Part shown: positions 41,655 to 50,100 of the stretch, piece by piece
Position numbering within the stretch: the first letter of the stretch is position 1
Layout of the letters: every line of letters starts with the position of its first letter
NCBI GenBank assembly: GCA_017502265.1
Contig: JAFVVI010000020.1
Location: 1-57,727 of the forward strand
Length of the DNA stretch: 57,727 bases
Direction: 5' to 3'
DNA from: Oscillospiraceae bacterium
Lineage (GTDB): Bacteria; Bacillota; Clostridia; Oscillospirales; Oscillospiraceae
Translations under genes and position numbers: made by a program
Notes under the pieces: model-generated
Databases searched by the model: none
Seen by the model: only the letters and a program-made list of their open reading frames with translations
Told to the model about the DNA's origin: nothing

Positions 41655-42533
41655 ATGAAATATGATGCTTTTTCAAAATGCCACCCGCTGGTGAATTTTC
41701 TGTTCTTTGTGGGCGCTATTGGTATGTCGGTGGTGATCCAGCACCCGGCCTATCTGCTGGCCGGGGCGGTGACGGGCGGTATCTATTATCTGCTTTTGAA
41801 CGGCAAAAAAGGCTGGAAAATCATAGCTGGCCTGCTGCCGATGTTTGTGATCTTAACGGTTATCAACCCGCTGTTTAACACCCTGGGCGAAACGCGGCTG
41901 TTTGACCTGTTCGGCAGACCCTACACCTTGGAGGCGCTCCTTTACGGCGCGGCCCTGGCCAGTATGTTTGTGATTATGATGCTATGGTTTGGCTGCTACA
42001 ACAAGGTGCTCACCTCAGATAAATTCACCAGCCTGTTTGGCAATGTGATTCCGTCCGTTTCTCTGCTTCTGGTGATGGTGTTCCGTATGGTGCCCAATTT
42101 CATCCGCAAGACCCGGCAGATCATCGGCGCAAGAAAATCCGTGGGCAAGGGCGCCGGTGAAGCTGCTACCAGGAGAGAAAAACTCAGCGACGGTATGACT
42201 GTGGTGGGGGCGCTAACCGGCTGGGCCTTAGAGGGCAGCATTGTAACCGGTGATTCTATGCGCGCCCGGGGTTACGGCGCAGCAAAGCGCAGTAGCTTTA
42301 TGATCTACCGTATGACTCTGACGGACTGGACACTGCTGGCAGTGATCGCCGTATTGTTTGCGTTGACGGTTACGGCGGCCGGTTTCGGCCAGATGACTGC
42401 CGTATTTGTCCCGGATGTGGAGCTTGCCCCTGCCTCTTGGGGCCTGGCTGCCTATACTTGTTATCTTCTGATTCCTACCGTATTACACATAAAGGAGAAT
42501 GTCCAATGGCACATTTCCAGATCAAAGATCTGA
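41655..42533 (+). CDS. ECF transporter transmembrane component (EcfT)
   Basis: EcfT joins the S component to the two ATPases of a vitamin importer. The 292-residue protein has about five to six helices and the cytoplasmic coupling motif with Ala-Arg-Gly in GDSMRARGYGAAKRSS, preceded by RMVPNFIRKTRQI. The start at 41655 (M-K-Y-D-A-F) follows TTGGAGA; the frame is open to 41556 but that part is attenuator. It overlaps the ATPase gene by 28 nt. This is a dedicated (group I) system with its own S component. Confidence 0.88.
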   Translation: MKYDAFSKCHPLVNFLFFVGAIGMSVVIQHPAYLLAGAVTGGIYYLLLNGKKGWKIIAGLLPMFVILTVINPLFNTLGETRLFDLFGRPYTLEALLYGAALASMFVIMMLWFGCYNKVLTSDKFTSLFGNVIPSVSLLLVMVFRMVPNFIRKTRQIIGARKSVGKGAGEAATRREKLSDGMTVVGALTGWALEGSIVTGDSMRARGYGAAKRSSFMIYRMTLTDWTLLAVIAVLFALTVTAAGFGQMTAVFVPDVELAPASWGLAAYTCYLLIPTVLHIKENVQWHISRSKI

Positions 42534-44164
42534 ATTTCTCTTATCCTACCGCCCAGGGTAAAAAATCTCTGGACGGTGTGAGCCTGTCTATTGAAAAGGG
42601 AGAGTATATTGTCCTGTGCGGTAAGTCCGGCAGCGGCAAGACGACCCTTTTGCGGCAACTGAAATCCGTCCTTGCCCCTTACGGCAAAAAAAGCGGTGAG
42701 ATTCTGTTTAACGGAATGCCGATGGAAAAGGTAAGCGCTTGGGATCAGTCTGCCAAAATCGGCTATGTGATGCAGGATCCGGATGACCAGATCGTTACCG
42801 ATAAGGTGTGGCACGAGCTGACCTTCGGCTTGGAATCCTTGGGCTGTGACCAGAAAACAATGCGCGCCCGTGTGGCGGAAATGGCTTGCTATTTTGGTAT
42901 TGCCGATTGGTTTCATAAGGATGTTGCCAACCTCTCCGGCGGTCAGAAGCAGCTGCTGAACCTGGCCTCCATTATGGCTATGCAGCCGGAGGTGCTGATT
43001 TTGGACGAGCCCACCAGCCAGTTAGACCCCATTGCGGCTTCTGATTTTTTGAACACTGTCCGTAAAATCAATATCGAGCTGGGTACGACCGTTATCATTA
43101 CCGAGCATCGCTTAGAGGATATCTTCCCCTATGCCGACCGAGCTATCGTGATGGATGCCGGCCGTGTGATCGCTGACGATACCCCGCGGAATATCGGTAA
43201 GCTCCTGTACCAGCAGAAAAACGATATGTTCGCCGCTATGCCGACTCCCATCCGTGTGTTCTACGGCGCAGAAGGGGAGGGGGATTGCCCTCTGACTGTC
43301 CGTGAGGGCAGAACATGGCTCAGCAGGCATTATTCCGATCCGAAAGTGAATGCCCTGCCGGCGAAGGAATTGCGTGAAAAAATTGAAAATCCTGCCCTTT
43401 CTTTAAAGGAACTGTGGTTCCGTTACGAAAAGGACAGCCCGGATGTGCTCCGGGGCGTGTCTGCAGAAATTCCCACCGGCAGCCTGTATGCCATTGTGGG
43501 CGGTAACGGCGCAGGTAAGTCCACCGCCTTAAAGGCTATTTGCGGTATTTGCAAGCCCTACCGTGGCAAGGTAAAGGTGTTCGGCAAGCCTGTTGAAAAA
43601 TACAAATCTGCGGAGCTGTTCGGCGGCTGCCTGGCTATGCTGCCCCAAGACCCCAAGAGCCTGTTCGTAAAAAAGACCGTCCGAGAAGACCTGGCGGAAA
43701 TGACTAAGGACGAGCAGAAGCTGGCTGAAATTGCGGCCATCTGTGAAATTGATCATTTGCTGGATAGCCACCCCTATGACCTGTCCGGCGGTGAGCAGCA
43801 GCGCTCCGCTTTGGCAAAGGTGCTGCTGACCAACCCCAAGCTGCTGCTCCTTGATGAGCCTACCAAGGGCATTGACAACTTCTTCAAGGAAAAATTGGCG
43901 GGGATTTTATGTAAACTTAAGGGGCAGGGAATTACTATCGTGATGGTGTCTCACGATGTAGAGTTCTGCGCCAAGCATGCAGATTGGGTGAGTATGTTCT
44001 TTGATGGGCAGATCCTGACCACCGACACCCCCCGCCGATTTTTCGGCAACAACAGCTTCTACACCACCGCCGCCAACCGTATGAGCCGCCATGTGTTCTC
44101 CATGGCGGTAACGGCGGAGGATGTGGTGGCGCTGTGCAACCAAAACCGGGAGGCCGAGGTATGA
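42506..44164 (+). CDS. ECF transporter ATPase, two ABC domains fused
   Basis: The 552-residue protein contains both ATPases in one chain. Domain 1 has Walker A CGKSGSGKTT, YVMQDPDDQIVTD, signature LSGGQKQLLNLASI and LILDEPTSQLD; domain 2 has VGGNGAGKST, MLPQDPKSLFV, LSGGEQQRSALAKVL and LLLDEPTKGID. All catalytic motifs look intact in both halves. The ATG at 42506 has AAAGGAG upstream and lies inside the end of the EcfT gene; the stop overlaps the S-component start (ATGA). Confidence 0.93.
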   Translation: MAHFQIKDLNFSYPTAQGKKSLDGVSLSIEKGEYIVLCGKSGSGKTTLLRQLKSVLAPYGKKSGEILFNGMPMEKVSAWDQSAKIGYVMQDPDDQIVTDKVWHELTFGLESLGCDQKTMRARVAEMACYFGIADWFHKDVANLSGGQKQLLNLASIMAMQPEVLILDEPTSQLDPIAASDFLNTVRKINIELGTTVIITEHRLEDIFPYADRAIVMDAGRVIADDTPRNIGKLLYQQKNDMFAAMPTPIRVFYGAEGEGDCPLTVREGRTWLSRHYSDPKVNALPAKELREKIENPALSLKELWFRYEKDSPDVLRGVSAEIPTGSLYAIVGGNGAGKSTALKAICGICKPYRGKVKVFGKPVEKYKSAELFGGCLAMLPQDPKSLFVKKTVREDLAEMTKDEQKLAEIAAICEIDHLLDSHPYDLSGGEQQRSALAKVLLTNPKLLLLDEPTKGIDNFFKEKLAGILCKLKGQGITIVMVSHDVEFCAKHADWVSMFFDGQILTTDTPRRFFGNNSFYTTAANRMSRHVFSMAVTAEDVVALCNQNREAEV

Positions 44165-44865
44165 AAAAATCCCACATTGCAACCTTGCTGGTATTTCTGC
44201 TGCTGATTCCGGCAACCTTGTTTCTCGGCACAAAACTGCCCGGACGGAGCTATTACATTACCGGCACATTGATGATTCTGGAACTGATGCTCCCGTTCTT
44301 TATGGTCTTTGAAGGCCGGAAACCCCAGGCAAGAGAACTGGTGGTAATTGCGGTGATGTGCGCCATCGCCATTGCCGCCCGTGTGGCGATTCCCATTCCC
44401 AACTTCAAGGCAATTTTTGCCGTTATTATCATTGCAGGTATCGCTTTTGGCCCGGAATCGGGCTTTATGGTGGGCGCAATTTCTGCCTTCGCCAGTGACT
44501 TTTTCTATCAGCTGGGGCCGTATACCCCCTGGCAGATGATGGCCTACGGCGCTGGCGGTATGCTGGCAGGTTTTTTGTTTGCCAAAGGCCGCCTACCGAA
44601 AACACCCTGGGATATGACCCTGTTCGGATTCTTTGCGGTGATTTTGTGGATTGGTCCGCTGCTGGACAGCTCGCATATTTTCCTGATGCTCACCACCATC
44701 AACTGGAACGCCGCAATGGCATCTCTGATTGCTGGCTTCCCCATGAATCTCACCCAGGCGATCTCCACGGCAGTGGTACTGCTATTTTTGGGAAAACCCC
44801 TTTTGGATAAGCTGGATCGTGTGAAAGTCAAGTATGGCATGTTGGAAAAGGGAGACTCCCTTTGA
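44161..44865 (+). CDS. ECF transporter S component, substrate uncertain (CbrT-like)
   Basis: The 234-residue membrane protein has about seven helices. The block VRVAIPIPNFKAIFAVIIIAGIAFGPESGFMVGAISAF (about 78-115) and QLGPYTPWQMMAYGAGGMLAGFLF resemble the S components of the CbrT type, proposed and in one case shown to take up cobalamin-type compounds. No cobalamin riboswitch is seen upstream; instead there is an unfamiliar attenuator. The substrate is therefore uncertain. It is coupled to the ATPase gene by 4-nt overlap. Confidence 0.82.
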   Translation: MKKSHIATLLVFLLLIPATLFLGTKLPGRSYYITGTLMILELMLPFFMVFEGRKPQARELVVIAVMCAIAIAARVAIPIPNFKAIFAVIIIAGIAFGPESGFMVGAISAFASDFFYQLGPYTPWQMMAYGAGGMLAGFLFAKGRLPKTPWDMTLFGFFAVILWIGPLLDSSHIFLMLTTINWNAAMASLIAGFPMNLTQAISTAVVLLFLGKPLLDKLDRVKVKYGMLEKGDSL

Positions 44866-44959
44866 GTGTCAAGGTATACAGCGCTAAGCGTAAAAAAGAA
44901 AAGGACCCTCTTGTATTGTTAGTAATGCCGATAGAATTTTGGAACGGAGAGGATGTTTT

Positions 44960-45862
44960 ATGAAGACCGAGAAGAATATTTTGATCGCCTTTCTTTTGAA
45001 TCTGGCGTTTTCCGTGTTTGAATTTTTTGGCGGTATCGTTACCGGCAGCGTGGCTATCCTTTCCGATGCCATTCACGATATCGGCGATGCTGCCAGCATT
45101 GGCCTGTCCTATTTCTTGGAAAAGAAGAGCAAAAAGCAGCCGGACGAGGCCTATACCTATGGCTATGCCCGCTACTCTGTGATCGGCAGCGTTATTACGA
45201 CACTGATCCTTCTGCTGGGTTCGGTGGCGGTGGTTGCCAATGCTGTAGGCAGGCTGATCAACCCTGTAGAAATCAACTACAACGGAATGATCCTTTTTGC
45301 GGTGGTGGGCGTTTGTGTGAATTTCTGCGCTGCGTTTTTCACCCGGGAAGGGGACTCGCTGAATCAGAAAGCCGTGAACCTGCATATGCTGGAGGATGTC
45401 CTTGGCTGGGCAGTGGTGCTGGTAGGCGCGATCGTGATGCGATTTACGGATTTTGCGCGGATCGACCCGTTGATGTCTATCGGTGTGGCGGTTTTTATTT
45501 TCATAAATGCCATCGGCAATCTGAAAGAAACCATCGACCTGTTTCTGGAAAAAACACCCCACGGTGTTGCAGTAGGGGAGATCCGGGAGCATATCATGGA
45601 GCTGGACGGCGTGCTGGATGTCCATCATATCCACATCTGGAGTATGGACGGCCAAAATAACTATGCCACTATGCATATCGTGACCAATGCCCAGCCTCAC
45701 AGTATCAAAGAAGCCATCCGGGAGGAATTGCAGGAGCACGGCATCGGCCATGCTACATTGGAACTGGAAGCAGAGGGTGAGCACTGTCACGCGGAGTCCT
45801 GCCGCGTAGAATGCAAAGCCCCCACCGGCCATCACCACCATCATCATCATCACAAACACTAA
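44960..45862 (+). CDS. Cation diffusion facilitator (CDF) metal exporter
   Basis: It exports divalent metal, most often zinc, in exchange for protons. The 300-residue protein has six helices with site A residues in SDAIHDIGDAAS (helix 2) and the helix 5 region, a cytoplasmic C-terminal domain (VHHIHIWSMDGQNNYATMHIV) that dimerises, and a His-rich tail of eight or more His, which probably binds metal. The start at 44960 follows GGAGAGG. It stands alone between the ECF operon and a terminator. Confidence 0.92.
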   Translation: MKTEKNILIAFLLNLAFSVFEFFGGIVTGSVAILSDAIHDIGDAASIGLSYFLEKKSKKQPDEAYTYGYARYSVIGSVITTLILLLGSVAVVANAVGRLINPVEINYNGMILFAVVGVCVNFCAAFFTREGDSLNQKAVNLHMLEDVLGWAVVLVGAIVMRFTDFARIDPLMSIGVAVFIFINAIGNLKETIDLFLEKTPHGVAVGEIREHIMELDGVLDVHHIHIWSMDGQNNYATMHIVTNAQPHSIKEAIREELQEHGIGHATLELEAEGEHCHAESCRVECKAPTGHHHHHHHHKH

Positions 45863-45870
45863 TATCTTTA

Positions 45871-45902
45871 AAAGGACTATACCTTGGGGTATAGTCCTTT
45901 TT
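45871..45902 (+). terminator. Terminator of the CDF gene
   Basis: A perfect 13-bp stem (AAAGGACTATACC with GGTATAGTCCTTT, 4-nt loop) followed by TT. Confidence 0.85.
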
Positions 45903-45921
45903 CTGTGCGGTTAAGAGAAAA

Positions 45922-45975
45922 ATTATCGATAAACAATAATAAAATTATTGACAAACGATAATTTTATGATATGAT
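45922..45975 (+). promoter_or_regulatory. Promoter and inverted repeats before the DUF2975 operon
   Basis: TTGACA (45948-45953), 16 bp and TATGAT (45970-45975). A large inverted repeat (ATTATCGATAAACAATAAT at 45922-45940 against ATTATTGACAAACGATAAT at 45944-45962) overlaps the -35 region. Half-sites ATTATCG and CGATAAT suggest binding by the small HTH protein encoded in the same operon. Confidence 0.5.
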
Positions 45976-46004
45976 GGAAAAAAGAGGAACTGGAGGTAAG
46001 CGTT

Positions 46005-46472
46005 ATGTGGAACAGAAAACGATCCGTGAAATTGTCCCTTGGGGTTTGTTTTGCTGTGGGCGTTATTTTAACAGCAGGCTTGTTTGCAGGCCCTTGGGCA
46101 GTGAAAATGTGGTTTAGTGTGTACCGGGGCTGGAACGGGCAAAGTGTGGCGATGGACTGGATGCTGACTCTTTTTAAAGTGTGTTTTTATCCCTGTGTGG
46201 CTCTCGGCTATGTGGCCCTTTACAGCCTGATCCGTTTGTTATTTAACATTCGGAACGATACCATATTCATCACACAAAATGTCCGTTATCTCCGCCGAAT
46301 CTCCTAGTGCTGCGTGGCAGTTTCGGCCATCACTCTCTTTGCCGGTATCCTTTACATCCCATACCTGTTTGTTAGCGTTGCTGCCGGATTTGTGGGCCTT
46401 ATGCTGCGGGTTGTGAAAAATGTGATGGAAAATGCGGTGCAGCTGAAAGAAGAAAACGAACTGACCATCTGA
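46005..46472 (+). pseudogene. DUF2975-type membrane protein gene with an in-frame TAG
   Basis: The frame reads a four-helix DUF2975 protein but contains TAG at 46305-46307, after N-V-R-Y-L-R-R-I-S. Reading on in the same frame continues the family sequence (C-C-V-A-V-S-A-I-T-L, then LRVVKNVMENAVQLKEENELTI) to a TGA at 46470. Related proteins have Trp (TGG) at this place, so one base change is enough to explain it. It is either a recent loss of function or a stop that is read through. The gene starts after GGAGG and is followed 14 nt later by its usual HTH partner. Confidence 0.75.
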
Positions 46473-46486
46473 GTGGGGAAGCGCAA

Positions 46487-46693
46487 ATGATTGAAATTGA
46501 TTTGGATGTTATGCTGGCGATGCGGAAGATGACTTCTGCAGAGCTGGCGGAGAAAATTGATATCACACCGGCAAACCTTTCCATACTGAAAACCGGTAAA
46601 GCAAAAGCCATTCGCTTTTCAACTCTGGAGGCCATTTGCCAAACCCTTGGCTGTCAGCCGGGGGATATTATCAAATATGTAGAAAAGGAGTAG
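46487..46693 (+). CDS. Small Xre/YozG-type HTH regulator
   Basis: The 68-residue protein is a single helix-turn-helix domain: MLAMRKMTSAELAEKIDITPANLSILKTGKAKAIRF carries the recognition helix, followed by LEAICQTLGCQPGDIIKYV. YozG-type regulators almost always follow DUF2975 membrane protein genes, as here. It probably represses the operon through the inverted repeats at 45922-45962. Confidence 0.88.
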   Translation: MIEIDLDVMLAMRKMTSAELAEKIDITPANLSILKTGKAKAIRFSTLEAICQTLGCQPGDIIKYVEKE

Positions 46694-46698
46694 CGATT

Positions 46699-48315
46699 AT
46701 GGATATGGAAAACAATCAGCAAAATCCCTCCACCCAGACCCAATGGCCCGCGCCTTATGCGCCAAAACCCTTGTTCGAACTATCAAAAAGGGATATCACT
46801 TTTGCCATTTGCGGAGCTGTGATCAGTATTTTCTTGTCCGTGCTTGGTGTTTTCGGCGGCTTTGCTTTGGGCTATGCAGCAACCGCCGTGTGTATGCTGT
46901 GCCTGTTTGCAGTTTATTTTGCCAAGGGCGGCAAGGTCTGCGCCTTCGGGATCGTCTGCGGCATATTGGCCTTGGCCAATGCTGCGGTATTTTTGTGTAC
47001 CAGCAACGGCAGTGTCCGGTTCTTTGGCGTAGTCGTGAGCTTCTTGCTGTCCCTCGTTTGCTTGGACGGCTTTATAAACGGAAAGTCTATCGGTAACCGC
47101 GGAACGGCATACCTGTTCTTCCGGGCAGCATCCACAGTGGAGCATATCGACATTACCGTAAAATCTCTCTTTTCCGACCGGAACGGCAACCGAAAGATCA
47201 TCGGTAAGGTACTGGTAGGCCTGCTTTGCGCCGTTCCTGTGCTGATCGTAGTGGTGCCGCTGTTGCTGAACTCGGACGATGCCTTCCGGGGCATGATGGA
47301 CCGTATGTTCAAGGATACCGGCAAAACGATCTTCAAAACCATTGTTGGTATCATGATGTCCGTATTTGTGGCATCTTACGGATTCTCCTTAAAAACAGGC
47401 CGGACCGCCAAGGAAAAAGAGGGGAAGTTTGCCGGCCTCGAAAATGCGTATATTATCTCTTTCCTGTCTACGATCTCGGTATGCTACATGCTGTACCTGT
47501 TTTCTCAGCTTGCGTACTTCTTTAGCGCATTTAAGGGTTTTTTGCCCAATGGGGAGATCACCTATGCCCAGTATGCCCGCAAAGGCTTTTTTGAGATGTG
47601 CGTGATTGCAGTTATCAACCTTGCGCTGGTGTTCATCGCGATGCTCCTTGCCAAAAAGCAAAATGGCAAGCCCTGCCACGGGATCAAGGTGCTGGCCACC
47701 TTTATCGGCATGTTTACCTTGGTCATCATCGCCACAGCCATTTCCAAAATGGTCCTGTACATCGGTGAATATGGAATGACCGTAAAGCGGGTGACTACCA
47801 GCACGTTTATGGTGTTCTTAGCGGTGGTCTTTATCAGCGTTATTCTGCGGGTCTATCTGCTGAAAATCAATGTGGTGAAGACCGCCTTGATTACCGCAGG
47901 CTGTGTCGTGCTGATTCTGGGCGCGGTTAATGTGAACCGGGTCTGCGCCGAATATAACTACAAAAGCTACTGCGACGGCCGGCTGGATACGGTGGACATA
48001 GAGGCCCTTTATGATTTGGGATATGAGGGCGTTGCCTATATTGTAAAACTTACGGATGACAAACACCAGCCAACGGCCAAGGAGGCAAAGCGTTACCTTG
48101 CCGGGGCTTATTTGCGTGATTACTTTGACGATATGCGGGCAGATGGGGATTGGCGCGAATCCTTTACTGTGGAAGATCTGCAGAAAAGGGAAAAGAATAA
48201 AGAATTTTACAGATTCAGCCTGCCAAAGGACAAGGCCTATGATGCGCTTTATACTTACCTGGAGGAACATCCCGATTTTGACTCCCGGTGCCCCAATCTT
48301 CTGATATACGGCTAA
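46699..48315 (+). CDS. DUF4173 family multi-pass membrane protein
   Basis: The 538-residue protein has about eleven helices grouped in N-terminal and central blocks, with the DUF4173 features FRGMMDRMFKDTG, the YAQYARKGFFEMCVIAVINL segment and a C-terminal soluble part (about 445-538) with ALYDLGYEGVAYIVKL. Function is not established. The start at 46699 follows AAAAGGAG, just after the HTH stop, so it belongs to the same transcript. In-frame codons to 46636 overlap the HTH gene and are rejected as start. Confidence 0.82.
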   Translation: MDMENNQQNPSTQTQWPAPYAPKPLFELSKRDITFAICGAVISIFLSVLGVFGGFALGYAATAVCMLCLFAVYFAKGGKVCAFGIVCGILALANAAVFLCTSNGSVRFFGVVVSFLLSLVCLDGFINGKSIGNRGTAYLFFRAASTVEHIDITVKSLFSDRNGNRKIIGKVLVGLLCAVPVLIVVVPLLLNSDDAFRGMMDRMFKDTGKTIFKTIVGIMMSVFVASYGFSLKTGRTAKEKEGKFAGLENAYIISFLSTISVCYMLYLFSQLAYFFSAFKGFLPNGEITYAQYARKGFFEMCVIAVINLALVFIAMLLAKKQNGKPCHGIKVLATFIGMFTLVIIATAISKMVLYIGEYGMTVKRVTTSTFMVFLAVVFISVILRVYLLKINVVKTALITAGCVVLILGAVNVNRVCAEYNYKSYCDGRLDTVDIEALYDLGYEGVAYIVKLTDDKHQPTAKEAKRYLAGAYLRDYFDDMRADGDWRESFTVEDLQKREKNKEFYRFSLPKDKAYDALYTYLEEHPDFDSRCPNLLIYG

Positions 48316-48321
48316 ACAATA

Positions 48322-48353
48322 ATAAGGGCTATGCCTTGTGGCATAGCCCTTAT
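48322..48353 (+). terminator. Terminator of the DUF4173 operon
   Basis: A perfect 14-bp stem (ATAAGGGCTATGCC with GGCATAGCCCTTAT, 4-nt loop), short T content after it. Confidence 0.78.
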
Positions 48354-48407
48354 GCTTTGCCCGGTATAAAATCTACAAAAAAGGATAATCTTAAATATAG
48401 GTATTGT

Positions 48408-48436
48408 TTGACAACGGGGCCCAAAACTGGTATAAT
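48408..48436 (+). promoter_or_regulatory. Promoter of mntP
   Basis: Consensus TTGACA (48408-48413), 17 bp and TATAAT (48431-48436), 35 nt before the start codon. No room for a manganese riboswitch is left in this leader. Confidence 0.8.
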
Positions 48437-48471
48437 CACTCCGCAAGAAATCACAAATGCGGAGGAAACAT

Positions 48472-49041
48472 ATGGGTTTCGGTGAACTTTTCCTGCTGGC
48501 AGTGGGCCTGAGTATGGATGCCTTTGCGGTGTCTGTCTGTAAGGGCTTGTCTGTGAAAAAAGCAGGTCTTAAGGAAAGTGCAATTTGCGGCGGTTGGTTT
48601 GGCGGTTTTCAGGGTCTGATGCCCCTGATCGGCTACCTGCTGGGCGCGCTGTTTGCCCAGGCGATTCAGGCCTTTGACCATTGGATTGCCTTTGGCCTGC
48701 TGGCGATCATTGGTATCAATATGCTTAAAGAGGCATTTGGCGAGGAATGTGAGTGCTGCGACAAAAATGCGGATTTCTCCATCAAGACGATGTTTGTGAT
48801 GGCGGTGGCCACCTCTATTGACGCTTTGGCCGTGGGTATTTCTCTGGCAATGGCCGGCAATGTGAACATCTGGGTGGCAGTGCTGCTCATCGGCGTAACC
48901 ACATTCCTGCTCTCCGGCCTGGGTGTGAAGATCGGTAACATTTTCGGCAATAAGTTTGAAAAGAAAGCCCAGATCGCCGGCGGTGTGATCCTTATTGGTC
49001 TTGGTGTGAAGATTTTGCTTGAGCACCTGGGCGTACTGTAA
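48472..49041 (+). CDS. mntP: Manganese efflux pump MntP
   Basis: MntP exports excess Mn(II). The 189-residue protein has six helices in two related halves; the conserved aspartates lie in LSMDAFAVSVCKG (helix 1) and ATSIDALAVGISLAM (helix 4), the internal-repeat signature of the family. A cysteine-rich acidic loop (E-E-C-E-C-C-D) between halves may bind metal. The start at 48472 follows CGGAGG. It shares its final base with the start of the VanZ-like gene. Confidence 0.93.
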   Translation: MGFGELFLLAVGLSMDAFAVSVCKGLSVKKAGLKESAICGGWFGGFQGLMPLIGYLLGALFAQAIQAFDHWIAFGLLAIIGINMLKEAFGEECECCDKNADFSIKTMFVMAVATSIDALAVGISLAMAGNVNIWVAVLLIGVTTFLLSGLGVKIGNIFGNKFEKKAQIAGGVILIGLGVKILLEHLGVL

Positions 49042-49646
49042 TGGAACGGACAAGCAAAAAGCTCCGGCTTTGTACGGCGCTTTTGATATTGAACATAGGC
49101 TTCATTTGGGGCAACTCTTTGCTGCCCGGCGAACTGTCCGGCGCGTTCAGCGGTTGGGTACGGGATCTTTTGGCAGCAATCTTCCCCGGCGGGCCGGAAG
49201 ACCCGGATGCCGGCCACGGCCTGTTGCGAAAGATAGCCCATTTCACGGAATTTGCCTGCCTCGGCGCATTACTTACTTGGCTGTTTGCTATGGTGCAAAG
49301 ACCCAGAGCACTGGCGCTGCTATGTGGGTTTCTGGTGGCAAGCGGGGATGAGACCATCCAGCGCTTTGTGCCGGAACGCGGACCCAGCTTTCGCGATGTG
49401 CTGATCGATACCGCCGGGGTAACGGCGGGCATTCTTCTGCTGCTGGCCGGGTACGCCATTCTGAAACATTGGAGGACGCAAAGAAGTGAAAAAATGGATT
49501 GCGTTGCTGCTGGCGATGACAATGGCTCTGTCGGCGGCGGCTTGCAGGAAAAAGCCTGCAGAACAATTGGAGTCCACAGGCGGCGGAACGGAGCAAACCC
49601 AGCAGAAGACACCGCTGACCGGCACCATGGAGGAGAATGTCAATAA
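49041..49646 (+). CDS. VanZ-like membrane protein with out-of-family tail
   Basis: VanZ-like proteins are small membrane proteins; the founding member gives low teicoplanin resistance. The 201-residue frame shows the family core: LNIGFIWGNSLLPG, RKIAHFTEFACLGALL, a helix, then GDETIQRFVPERGPSFRDVLIDTAGVTAGI. The family sequence ends near residue 148, but the frame runs on for about 50 polar residues inside the following lipoprotein gene (161-nt overlap). The tail looks like an unselected reading, so the true end may have been lost by mutation, or the stop lies further by chance. Confidence 0.85.
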   Translation: MERTSKKLRLCTALLILNIGFIWGNSLLPGELSGAFSGWVRDLLAAIFPGGPEDPDAGHGLLRKIAHFTEFACLGALLTWLFAMVQRPRALALLCGFLVASGDETIQRFVPERGPSFRDVLIDTAGVTAGILLLLAGYAILKHWRTQRSEKMDCVAAGDDNGSVGGGLQEKACRTIGVHRRRNGANPAEDTADRHHGGECQ

Positions 49647-50052
49647 AATCATGGAGCAAAACCCGGCAGAGTTTATGGGCGGACAGCTGCCAGTAGACCT
49701 GCAGGATACCACCGAGGAGGGCCTTTGGGCGCTGAAAAGCTTTACCGGTCTGGACTCTGCCGAAAAGATCAAGGATATTGCCGTGTATGAGCCGATGACC
49801 GGCGCCCAGGCATTTTCTTTGGTGCTGGTACGGGTGACAGACAAGGCAGAGGCCCGGAATGTTGCCCAGCAGATGAAGGACAACATTGATCCCCGGAAAT
49901 GGATCTGCGCCATGGCCGATCAGGTAATGGCGGCAGGTTACGAAGATGTTGTGATGTTTATCATGTTAGACAGCCAGCTGGGCAAGACCGCCCAGTCCTA
50001 TGTGGATGCTTTTGCGGCCATCTGCGGCGGCAAATTGGATTTTACCATCTGA
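49486..50052 (+). CDS. Predicted lipoprotein
   Basis: The 188-residue precursor begins at GTG (49486), with GGAGG 10 nt upstream. A signal peptide ends in the lipobox SAAAC (Cys about 20). The mature part contains a Gln/Thr-rich linker and a DUF4358-like globular domain with IAVYEPMTGAQAFSLVLVRVTDKAEARNVAQQMKDN, here quoted as region 94-130. Such lipoproteins are common near MBOAT acylation genes in Clostridia. The gene overlaps the VanZ-like frame heavily but its composition and start are convincing. Confidence 0.8.
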   Translation: MKKWIALLLAMTMALSAAACRKKPAEQLESTGGGTEQTQQKTPLTGTMEENVNKIMEQNPAEFMGGQLPVDLQDTTEEGLWALKSFTGLDSAEKIKDIAVYEPMTGAQAFSLVLVRVTDKAEARNVAQQMKDNIDPRKWICAMADQVMAAGYEDVVMFIMLDSQLGKTAQSYVDAFAAICGGKLDFTI

Positions 50053-50060
50053 GAAGTATA

Positions 50061-50088
50061 ACGGGCGTGTTTTCACGCCCGTTTTTTA
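50061..50088 (+). terminator. Terminator between lipoprotein and MBOAT genes
   Basis: ACGGGCGTG and CACGCCCGT form a 9-bp stem followed by TTTTT. The MBOAT gene starts 13 nt later, so it may be read by partial read-through. Confidence 0.8.
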
Positions 50089-50100
50089 CAAGGAGCATAT

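Noticed and set aside
41396..41655. Cobalamin, TPP or THF riboswitch before the ECF operon
   Set aside because: None of the conserved core sequences of these classes is visible; the layout is a different attenuator.
45823..45862. His-rich end of the CDF gene as an artificial tag
   Set aside because: His-rich tails and loops are natural in CDF metal exporters, and the codons are mixed with no vector sequence nearby.
48360..48471. Manganese (yybP-ykoY) riboswitch before mntP
   Set aside because: The promoter lies only 35 nt from the start codon, so no aptamer fits.
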